The translations under genes and the position numbers were made by a program. Positions 35,394 through 45,089 of a stretch of DNA of 64,000 bases are shown here, in pieces. The stretch spans positions 25,998,501-26,062,500 of the forward strand of contig NC_091666.1 in the NCBI RefSeq assembly GCF_042453785.1, read 5' to 3'. The number at the start of each line of letters is the position of its first letter. Positions within the stretch are counted from its first letter, which is position 1. The notes under the pieces are model-generated. The model was not told the DNA's origin. It was given only the letters and a program-made list of their open reading frames with translations, and ran no database searches. The DNA is from Malus domestica. Taxonomy: Eukaryota; Streptophyta; Magnoliopsida; Rosales; Rosaceae.

Positions 35394-35829
35394 GGTACAT
35401 GATACATTTATTCTATGATAAATTTATACTACCATGTCATGAGATTTTTTATTATTTATTTTCAATAAAATTATATATTTATACTAACTGATGAAAAACT
35501 TATGTCAGTATACCATGAGAGCTAAAAGAGTTTACTTATAAAAGGAGAAGTTTAAGGGCGTGCAAGATTGAAAAATGAGAGAGTGCATGTGAGTGATTTA
35601 CTAAATTATCTTTAAACCTATATTTTCATTAAACTTATTAAACTTATGAAGGAAATAAGAGTTAATTTTACTCTTTTTGGTTCTCTAATAATTGTATAAA
35701 ATAAGCTGGCAAATGTGTTTTATTTTGAGAAGTTCTTCAGTGTGACCACCTTAGCGAGGGTTGGTTAGAAGTGGTTTTCGAATATGAAATGACTTTTATG
35801 CATTCTTTTCTCTCTTTATGCGCACTTTT
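35394..35829. other. AT-rich intergenic stretch
   Basis: No gene or clear repeat was found. Confidence 0.5.
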
Positions 35830-36103
35830 AAGGGTTGTTTAATAATATTTTGACTATTTTTTTTTTACTTTTATATTAAATTGAAAACTAAAATCATATT
35901 TGGTTACTTCTAATTTTTATTTATAAAAAAAATTGAAAACAAAAAGCTACTTCTTTAAGTTTTCAAATTTACCCTTAAATTTTCACTTTTTAATTTTCAG
36001 TTTTCATTTTTTTTAAATTAAAAATTGAAAGTAGCTAAGATTTCAATTTTCCGTTTAAAAAAAATTGAAATCTAAAAATTGACGAAATGGTTATCAAACA
36101 ACC
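35830..36103. mobile_element. MITE family B, copy 2
   Basis: The left end aagggttgtttaataat and the inverted right end aaaggttgtttgataacc pair, with AT-rich arms (ttgaaaactaaaa against ttttcagttttc). Length about 274 bp. The same ggttgtttgataa ends occur at 32326-32573. Confidence 0.78.
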
Positions 36104-37956
36104 TTTTCTTTAGGTATCCCTTGTTTATTTAATCAAATGCTATAAATAAACGAGAGTATGATAAAATCATCTTCCTTTATAATAACTAAATAAATTTTTA
36201 ACATAACAAACAAATTTTTTTTGACAATATTTAGAAGTACTTCTGAATTGTAAAAGCACTTGTGTGGACACAAATTTCCACCTTCTTCTCCTTTAAAGAA
36301 AATGCACATTCAAAACAATAACACCTAAGATCAAGGCCAAGAGCCTCACACGCCAACGATGAATGGAGGGAGGGGCGGGCTTTGGCCGAAGAGTCTCCGA
36401 TGCCAAAATTAGAATTTTAGAGAGAAAGTGTTTAGAGAATTTTTGGGAGAAAATGAACTTAGGTTTTTGGAGAAATGTGAGGCTATATATAGGGGTGTGG
36501 CGGCCCTATTTGGAGAAATAGGGACCTGCCACTTATGGTGGAATTTTGGCTCTAATTGCAAGATACTATGTCAAATAATATCGTGCAATTAATTTGGCAA
36601 GTAATCCTAATTTGAAAAGAATAATTAGGAGTTACCTTGTGGGTGAAGATTTGATGAGGAGTAATGAGAGGGTTTTGAACAAATATCATTTTGATCACAT
36701 TTGACCTCGATTGAGCTGTTATTGTCCGTTGCATGCGCATGAGAATCTTGGTGTGCCTCAAGCGTAATGATTTTTTTTTACCCAAAAGTTTATGTGTCGC
36801 CTCCATAATTTTCTTGATTATTTTTTGCTCCACAACTTGTATCTACAAGCAATTAAATTTTTATTGTATCTTTTTGTTTCTCTAATATTCTATATTAGAT
36901 CTGTGACATATTATTGTTTGTCCATATTAAACACCACGCGATGGTGCACCTATCACACCACACAAAATTTCGTTTCATTAACTTCTCCTTCTTTGAAAAT
37001 CTTTCAATAATTTGTGCTTTTTAGAAAATCTTCAGTTGTGTCACGAATTAATGATATTCGTCACGCAAGCTCTTCAAATATACATTTTATATGCCATGAG
37101 TTTCCCATCAAATTATTATGGTAGACAACTGATCTGGACTGATTCCAGTGCAAGCAAACAGAAATTATTGTGACCATCTTCATAAATGCGTTTTGTTGGA
37201 AATTGAATATCAAAGTTTCGTAACAAGTTGGACACACTCATGCACAAATTGACAATGAGATTGACTCGCCGAATCACGGGTCATCGACTCACCACTCACC
37301 TAATCTACTGCACCCATGGATAATAACCATGCAGTCACACGTGCAATGGACAGCGTTATTTGCATATTCATTTTTAATTTTTGGTCATTGATCTTTTTCA
37401 ATTCATTTAAATTGACGGCCGATAATTGAGGAGTATGTAAGAAGTAGAATTAAGTATGTGGATAGCACTACCCTATATAATTGGTTTGAGAAGGCCATTA
37501 AATGTAGCTCAACCCGAGTTCAAAACCTCTTTGGATCTGTGTATTTGGAGCCAATTGACCAAAGAATTAGGACTATTTAAGAGAGCGACACCGTTCAGAG
37601 ACTTGGTTTTGTGTAAAGCGGACCAATGAAATATGCTAATTATTGAGAGCTGCATAATTTAAATTGAGTGGTCAAGTTTCTTTGGTCCATCGGCCCCGAA
37701 CACAAATTTGAAAAGGATGTACACTTCCCTCCCGAATCACAATCAATGTGAAGTACAAAATGGTAGCTTTGAATTAAATTGAATTAAATTGTGTGGGGGA
37801 CTGGTGTTAATTCTTTTTTCCTCTGGAAAATGGCAATGTTTCACGTCATCACTTTGCAGTTTCCATATTTCTATCTATTTGCTATAAATTTATGAACAAC
37901 TTAGCTATATACCTCTCTCCAGTCTCCATCCTGCAGATCGAACTCGAACTCGAAAT

Positions 37957-37957
<1 letters not shown>
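36104..37957. other. Intergenic stretch, possible worn LTR piece at 36250-36560
   Basis: On the minus strand 36250-36560 reads like an LTR: a tatatata box in cccctatatatagcc near 36484-36494, followed by a leader-like stretch. No borders or second copy confirm it. The remaining sequence to 37900 is AT-rich without genes. The last 100 bp lead into the Sec14-like first exon. Confidence 0.35.

Positions 37958-38001
<44 letters not shown>
37958..38001 (+). repeat. GA microsatellite
   Basis: An uninterrupted run of about 22 GA units ends exactly at the start codon context of the exon at 38002. GA runs in plant leaders often lie near promoters. Confidence 0.95.
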
Positions 38002-38005
<4 letters not shown>

Positions 38006-38211
38006 GTGCTGCTGTGGTTTTGATGAACTCTGCTGATAACGTAATGGACTTGAAGGAGTTAGAAACCCTAAAAGTAGAAGAAGATGAACAAGTAAAAGCT
38101 GCAGCAGCAGAAGTAGTAGCAGCATCGCATGCAGACGACACGGAGTTGGAGGAGCTGAGAAAAACTCGTCTCATGAGAGTATTTGTCGAAGCCCAGGATC
38201 CTTCCACCAAG
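38002..38211 (+). CDS. Orphan or alternative first exon of a Sec14-like gene
   Basis: The frame gives 70 residues, MSAAVVLMNSADNVMDLKEL..., ending LMRVFVEAQDPSTK, and meets a GT donor in phase 0 at 38212. The end corresponds to the end of the exon at 45090-45194 ([15 protein letters not shown]). Both could splice to the CRAL-TRIO exon at 46281. Joined that way the protein would have 273 residues. No second CRAL-TRIO exon is found between 38212 and 45089. So this is either the true distal first exon of the gene at 45090-47418, with an 8-kb intron, or what remains of a tandem duplicate. The alanine-rich, acidic N terminus is not part of a fold I know. Confidence 0.7.
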
Positions 38212-38501
38212 GTCAGAGAGAGACTGATCATAATCTTATTATATTTCTTCCTAGTTCTAACCCTAACCTTAATCATTTCGTTAATTAATTACTAAAGATG
38301 ATTATATATGCTTGTTTATTCTTAGTTATCTTTATTTCTTTTGTCTGAAGAAATTGTGGGGAGTTGTCTTAATGTCTGAGTTTCGATCTTCTTTTATCTT
38401 TGAGGCCTAGGGGATTTCATAAAATACTAACATGGTCATCTTTGACTGTCATTTTTTACAATAATATTTTACATTAAAGAACAGATGTTTAAACAATAGA
38501 G

Positions 38502-38872
38502 GCATCATAGCAAAACGGTGTCGAAGTCAAAATCTCTCACTTATAAGTAATGAATACTCACAAACCCTAAGTAGTCATGGCATCTAGTGATGTGTGACAA
38601 CACTCACAAACCCTAGTAGTCATGGCATCTAGTGATGTGTGACATTTTTCTCTAGTTCTCCATTATTTACGTTTGCCCTTTTATACCTAGGAAAAGATTG
38701 TTTGGTCAGTACTAATCGAGCCATCATAGCAAAACGGTGTTGAACTCAAGATCTCTCACTTATAAGTAATTGATACTCACAGACCCTAGTAGTCATGGCA
38801 CCTAGTGATGCGAGACATTTTTCTCTAGTTCTCCATTATTTATGTTTGCCCTTTTATACCTAGGAAAAGATT
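38502..38872. repeat. Direct repeat, two units of 150-200 bp
   Basis: The block from gcatcatagcaaaacggtgt to ttatacctaggaaaagatt is at 38502-38698 and again, with few changes, at 38720-38872. The first unit also has an internal duplication of about 43 bp (actcacaaaccctagtag to gtgatgtgtgaca). A ctcacttataagtaa string inside resembles the reverse strand of the SINE. Confidence 0.85.
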
Positions 38873-39172
38873 ATTTAAACGTATCTAGTATGATGCGTTT
38901 AAAAAAAAATTGCAACATCCTCTTATCATTGATCAAGAATCTTGTACAACAGTAATATCGGTTGATGGTGTTATAATCATAAAAATTTCTCCTAAGCCAG
39001 CAGGAACTGTCATAAATTTTGAAATTAACAATGACAAAAACTTGTCCACATCGGAGATGTAACATTATTGACATTCATAGGATAAAATCTATCATTCTTC
39101 TTGTAACATTATTGCAAAAATAGAAAAAGAAAAGCACTAAATCGTTTTCCTTCCAAATCATATTTACTTACC
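38873..39172. other. AT-rich stretch
   Basis: Nothing recognised. Confidence 0.5.
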
Positions 39173-39533
39173 ATGGGAGATGTTAATAGAGCTAATCTAG
39201 ATCCCAAGCACGTGCCAAAGCTCTCAATCGTTGAAGGTGATGATATACCGTTGATTGATTTGTCTCCTATGAACATGTTAGGAAACATTCCTGAGCCAAA
39301 AGGTATCAAGGGGCTTGTTAAAAAGTTAGGCAACACATGTAGAGACTGGGAATTGTGCAAAGTGATCAAATAAGGAGTATAATTGGATAAGCTGTAAAAG
39401 ACTGAGATTGTTTCGAGCGAGTTTTTTTTATCTGCTTTTCGAGGATAGAAGGAAGATTTGGAAAGATGAGCATACCAAGAATGTGAGAGACTGGAAGGAG
39501 TTTGATTTCAATGGAAATAGTAGAAAACAATGA
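39173..39533 (+). pseudogene. 2-oxoglutarate/Fe(II) dioxygenase, N-terminal fragment
   Basis: From the ATG at 39173 the frame reads PKHVPKLSIVEGDDIPLIDL and later GLVKKLGNTCRDWELCKVI, the N-terminal domain (DIOX_N) of plant 2-oxoglutarate dioxygenases, which normally continues NHGVP. A stop follows at 39371. Further on, in another frame, KIWKDEHTKNVRDWKEFDF (about 39455-39510) matches the next conserved stretch. The catalytic jelly-roll with its HxD and RxS motifs is absent. The gene is therefore a truncated pseudogene. Confidence 0.85.
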
Positions 39534-40750
39534 AAAAAATTTCTTTACAAATTTACTTGAATTTCCAATACCATACATAAAGTGACTGTAGGGAGGGAAT
39601 AAAAAAAATGTTAAAATTTTTGGTGGATGCAAAAGTTATACATCATAAACTTTTTCAAAGATGTACTGAGAATGTATAGCACAGCAAAAATAAACTCATG
39701 CAGAAATTATACACTGCAAATTTCATTGAAGATAATGTTTGGTTTCAATATTACTCTGAAGACAATTTATCGAAAAAAATCTGGAATAGTGTGATCAAAA
39801 TTTACCTTAACACTGCTATTATGAAAATTGGCATGTTGGAGACTTTTTGGTTCAACCTGAATGGAAAAATCAACAAAATTTCAAATGGAAACAGTCAGTA
39901 TTCTCAAACCTGAAATTGAATCATCATAAATTGAATTTAGTGGAAGCTGTTTATTTTATAACTGATATGCTTGCAAAGAACATTGTTACTAAAGAAGAAA
40001 ATTATTGTAGAATTAAACAGTTCTTATATCAAAATGAAAGAAAAGTACCTATGCGGTTGTTTATAATGAGCATGGGTAAAGCATTCGCAACTTTATTGAT
40101 ATTTACCTTGGCTGTGAAAGTGTAACTTTCCAAATGCACTGAAATAAGTTGTTGGAATTTGAAAAAAAAAAAAATTCAAATAATATAGAATACGAACCTG
40201 CAAAATAAATGAGCATATCTTAGAACTTTAATCACGAAAACACAAAATTATATACATGTCTTTCAATTGGGGTAGCAAAAGTTTACAACTGAGATTTCAA
40301 TTTAGGCATTCTATATCATTGTGGATCATTGCTCTCTCAGTTTGTGAAATCTAAATCAATCAAAAGAAACGAAAAATATCAAATAGTTTATTGACTTTTT
40401 TCAATTTGAACCATATGATGCTAGATTGAATGGGAAAAAGAAGGGAAAACACTGAGCTTATGATAAAACTTTAATTAGTAGAACAAAGTCGTTGACATTA
40501 TGAATTTATAAATTAAATATACACGCAGATGAATGGTGACGGACGAGTGGCCAATATGGGCAAAACCGACTATTTACTATAGAAAAGAGGAAATAGCTGG
40601 GCAAGCATAGAAGAAACCGAGGGGCAAATTCATCCGTCCATTGGTCATCAACAGTACCCCAAAACTGGGTTTTAGTATATAGGATATCAATATAGAAAAC
40701 AGAGGTCTCTTATGCTGTGAATTTCAAAACTGTATAGAACATGTAAGATT

Positions 40751-40752
<2 letters not shown>
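39534..40752. other. Unassigned AT-rich stretch
   Basis: Two short plus-strand frames (39698-39913 and 39847-40125) overlap out of phase. Together they look somewhat protein-like (FIEDNVWFQYYSEDN, then DMLAKNIVTKEENY), but I do not recognise them. They might be a worn copy of a gene or element. The rest shows no feature. Confidence 0.35.
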
Positions 40753-40807
<55 letters not shown>

Positions 40808-41232
40808 AGAGAGCTTAAGGGGAGGGATCCCCATTTTTTGAAAAAAATGGGGATTAGGTGTGGGGCCCACTTCACATCAAATTTCAACGATCCGAACCGC
40901 CTATTTTGTTAGTCTCGATTCATAGATCATCCTTGCAAAAATTCAATTCAATCCGAAACCATTTGCCTATTTAATTATCAATATCAAATTTCTTATTTTC
41001 TTATATAACAAAGTATTCGTTCATTTCCTTGAACCCAATTAGATGTCTTAAACATTTCCAATTTAGCTAATATTTTGCAAGGATGATCTATGAATCGAAA
41101 CTAACAAAATAGACGGTTCGGATCGTTGAAATTAGATGTGAAGTGGGCCCCACACCTAATCCCCATTTTTTTCAAAAAATGGGGATCCCTCCCCTTAAGC
41201 TCTCTGTGTGTGTATATATATATATATATATA
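40753..41232. mobile_element. Long-armed foldback element with TA/CA microsatellite ends
   Basis: The left arm starts with about 23 TA units, then cacacatacagagagcttaa, ggggagggatccccatttt. The right arm repeats all of this in inverse, including gtgtgtgtatatata at the end. The arms run about 140-190 bp (to ttgcaagg/ccttgcaa near 40935 and 41075), with only a few mismatches. The 130-bp centre is AT-rich and non-coding. It is a large MITE or foldback element. Confidence 0.88.
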
Positions 41233-42949
41233 ATAGCGATACTATTTACGTAGGAAGGAAATTAGTCCTTTTGTTCTGAATCAAGATCACTAATTCCAAA
41301 ATACAATTGCAAGAACCATTTCCCTATAGTTGGACATCAAGAAGACCACTAATTCTGAAATACAGATTAAATTTCTCTCCATGTTAAAAAAGCAAGTAAG
41401 CAGAGAGACAAAGGATGTTGTTTCTATTACCAGTAGGATTAGCTTGTAAAGACTTGTCCACCGTGTTCTAAATATTGGTCTCCACTGTAACCACCTTTGA
41501 GAACTTTTCTGTAGATAATTCCGTTGTAAAAAGAAATCCGTGTTAGAATGCACTTCTATTTATAACACGTTTAATACTTTTTAGTGGACCATGATCAGGA
41601 TTTTAATGTTGTATGTCAATATATAAAATAGAACAAAGCCACTAACAATCTAAAAATATCATATAATTGATAGCGGTATGAACTTTTGGTAGATAATTTG
41701 TAATCAGATTGCAAAATATTGGGATGTCTAGTTCCTGCAGGAGTGTGTTATCCTTAGCAGAGAGGATACTTTTTGATATTTTGTAATTGCCCAGATGAAA
41801 TCATGGCTAATGCCTCACACATTTGTCATAAAAAAAATAAAAAAAAATCTTAAACACAAAGATTCATCATTATAGCCTAAATTAACATCGCATTATCAAA
41901 TCAGAACAGACAAAGGTACTCAAACTCAAGTGTCCCACATGCTGACATCCAACAAACAAATCAAGACAAAAGATGCATAAAAGGTATTTAACCAACCTAC
42001 TCTTTTCAAATGGAATTTGGTGTCTGAAAATGAGAAATTCAAAAACTTTGCAGCAGAAATTAAAAAAACAAAAAACAAAAACCAAACACTTACTATGTAT
42101 TATCACTTTAATTCTAATTGTCACTTCAAGCTCCCTAGCTTTTGACGCATCATGATCATACTCATAAAGCCCTGACATGAAACCAAAATCATTACTTTGA
42201 CAAATAAACATAACCAACAACAAAAACAAATAAATTTTTCAAAAGGATTATGCCAAAAATTACCAGCCGAGCTACTGAAGACCATGATATCAAGTCAGAA
42301 AACTGATTTGCACTGCTCCAACGAAGACTCAAGAAGGCCCAAAGTGTCAAGGAATAAGGTGCAGTGATAGTATTATCCTTATTGAATACAATTATATAAC
42401 ACAAATGTATGTGCTGCACTTGAGGCATTGTAAATTTGTGAAGCATAGCTTTGCAAGATACGTTTTTCGAAGTCAAGCCTATGCATATGAACATAAAACG
42501 TTAAACACATTTTTCCATTAGTGTCTTAAGCAAATTTTAGATACATATTGAGATCTCTATAATTGACAGAGGCTTGGAGCTTGTGAAAGTCACATTTTCC
42601 ATTGATTGAATATCATAAACCACAATTTTATTTAATTAACCAAGAAGGAAAAACAATCAATAACGGATATTATACCTTCCTCTCCTTCTACCTCGCAGCC
42701 AATTGCCTATTAGCTAAAATCCTACAAAACCAAGATGAGTTTAAGCAAAACTCGGATCAAGATTCTAATTTATGAAGAATGATATTAATCAGAAATTAAC
42801 AATAAAATTAAAAAAATTAAAAAATTGAAATTTTCATACCTTTAAGTTTCAAGGTTTTTACTATGGAATTCAAGCAAACCCATCAGATTCTAAGTGGGTT
42901 TATCAAAAATAATAATTTAATCAGAAATTAACACGGTAAAAAAAAAAAA
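41233..42949. other. AT-rich stretch without recognised genes
   Basis: Several short minus-strand frames exist (for example 41290-41553 and 42192-42494) but none resembles a known family. No clear repeat was seen. Confidence 0.45.
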
Positions 42950-43103
42950 AAAAAACTAATGAAAAAAGTTTGAAACTTTGAATTTTAACTATAAGGACAA
43001 AATAAAAGGTAAAATAAATAGTACTATATTTGACTTTTTAATGTAAAAATATGATTTTTCGTTAAAGTGATGATTACCACAGCTCTTCTTAAAACTCCAA
43101 AAG
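42950..43103. mobile_element. MITE family A, copy 2
   Basis: actaatgaaaaaagtttgaaactttgaa, then ataaggacaaaataaaagg, aatagtacta and ttttcgttaaagtga follow the same order as at 63285-63440. It is preceded by a run of about 20 A. Confidence 0.8.
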
Positions 43104-43479
43104 TAAAATTTGAAATTTTCGTACATCTAAATTTTTGGGTGTTTACTGTGAATCTAATTGAGAACTAAGGGCGCAGATTGCGAGAGGAGAAGACGAAGAG
43201 GGAGGAAGCACGGGTTTGTTTTGGCGATGAATGGGAAAAGCACGTCAATTTCCAAAAAAAAAAGGAAAATCTAATGATCAAATTCGAGAATTATTCAATC
43301 TCACAACAATTTTAAGCCAATCAGTTACGCACCAAATCAAATTTTATGAAATTCTAGCAAAATACAACCCCAATAGAACACAAATGGACCATAAAAAAAT
43401 ACGAAATATCAACAACCAAATTCGATAAAGTAACAAACCACAGCGAAAAATCAAATATTTGGCTTCTGGGTAGTTGAGA

Positions 43480-43690
43480 AGAAGTGAGATTTAATTACCT
43501 CTTGAAGGCCGGGTACAGGATGAGGGGGCGAGAAGATCGTAAAGCAGAGATCGAAAAGATAAGGAAGCAGGGATCGGAAGGATCACGAAACAGCGATGGA
43601 AGAGATCGATGCGGAGTGTAGGACGCATGATCGAAATCGCCAACCCGTTGCAGAGCAGCTGAGAATTCTGTTGTTTAACTGTGCAACAAA
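43480..43690 (-). other. Possible first exon of an unknown minus-strand transcript
   Basis: On the minus strand the stretch changes from AT-rich to balanced, CT-rich sequence with an ATG at about 43629, an open frame (MRPTLRIDLFHRCF...) and a good donor (ag/gtaatt) near 43500. No downstream exon could be identified. It may be a non-coding RNA or a gene remnant. Confidence 0.3.
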
Positions 43691-44094
43691 GAGAAAAAAC
43701 GCCTGATGGAAAACCAAACGGAGGGCATTTTCGTCATCGGAGGTCATTTTCGTCCGCGCATTGTCCGTAAACAGTGCAAGCTGGTTTGGGTTTTAGTATA
43801 AGAATAATTTGGTAATAAATAATAGGTGCTTTTAGATTTTAAGATTGTTTTTAGATTTTAACTTGAATGGTTTTCAAAATGTAATATAAGTCCATATTTT
43901 TAAAATTTACCACATTTAAGTAATTAGAGTACATTTATTATTTATTAACTTACCATTCGAAATTCTTTACGCACCCATAATTAATGTGTTTTTTTTGTGC
44001 TCCAATCATATATATTAATAGATAAAACTTGATTCAAAATTCAAATTCTTATTATTAAAATAAATTCAACACCAAAACAAAAACAATTTATACA
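43691..44094. other. AT-rich stretch
   Basis: Nothing recognised. Confidence 0.5.
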
Positions 44095-44345
44095 TAACTT
44101 CTGGTACCTTATTTTATTCACAGGTACGGAAGTATCGGTACATGGTACGAATGTATAGGTACATAACTTTAGGTATCTTATTTTATTCATAGTTATGGAA
44201 GTATCGGTACGAATGTATAAGTATATAACTTTAGGTATCTTATTTTACTCATAGGTACAAAAGTATCGGTCCATAAGTGTCGATACGAATGTATTGGTAC
44301 ATAACTTTCAGTACAATGTATTGGTAAAAATGTGTCGGTACGTAG
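44095..44345. repeat. Imperfect minisatellite, about 70-80-bp units
   Basis: Units containing ggtacataactttaggtatc, ttattttattcatagg and tacggaagtatcggtac-gaatgtata repeat at least three times with changes. The shared core is the string agtatcggtac and its variants. Confidence 0.82.
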
Positions 44346-45089
44346 CTATAGTATTTAAACATACATATGTACGTAATATGCATATACATATATATGGAGA
44401 AATTCATGCACAATGAAAAATATATGATAACATATGACTTTTCTTATTATGAGAACTTAATAATAACTATCAATGATAAATAACATTTTTATTATTTATG
44501 GGAATTAATATATAATTTACAAACAAAATACACAATAATAATTACAACCTATTTAATTAATATTAAAAAATTACAATTAAATGCCAAGGATTAGAATTAG
44601 TTTTTAATCTTAGATAAGGATTAAAATTACAGGAACAATTTATGTGTATTCGTAATTATTTTTTTCAATGTCATAATTTAACTATTTTAATTACAAGTGT
44701 GATGCGAACTTGGGTGAAGAAGGTCCGCCCACCACTTCGGTCAACTTACCTAACTCCCATTTGCTATATGCTCAGTTAAACCCAGTCAAGTATTCAAAGT
44801 TGTTATGTTATAAGCATTCACAACAAACCCTACTTTTGACCAAACCCTAGAGCGTTGGCACTCATGGAATTTGAGCCTCTCTACCAACCGGAGTTCGGTG
44901 TGTGAGAGATTCATCATGCATTGCATCATTGACAGTTTTGAAGAAGCTAACTCCAGCGTAATCAACCGTTATAGATTCGAAATCATACTCTAAAAAAATG
45001 GGGCTACGAGATTGGAACTCGTGTGTACTTCTCAGTATATCCACTAGCTAGATATTTATAAATTAGATAGACGTCAGATATTGTCTGAG
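44346..45089. other. Upstream region of the Sec14-like gene
   Basis: AT-rich to 44690, then more balanced sequence. A TATA-like string (tatttataaa) lies at 45053-45062, only about 30 bp before the ATG at 45090; if used, the leader would be very short. No other gene is seen. Confidence 0.45.

Noticed and set aside
37956..38276. Minus-strand frames with long leucine-serine repeats
   Set aside because: They are translations of the GA microsatellite opposite the real first exon.
40687..40887. Frame with a long YIYIYI run
   Set aside because: It is a translation of the TA run of the foldback element.
42192..42494. Minus-strand frame of 100 residues with hydrophobic end
   Set aside because: No family resemblance, AT-rich composition and no supporting splice structure.
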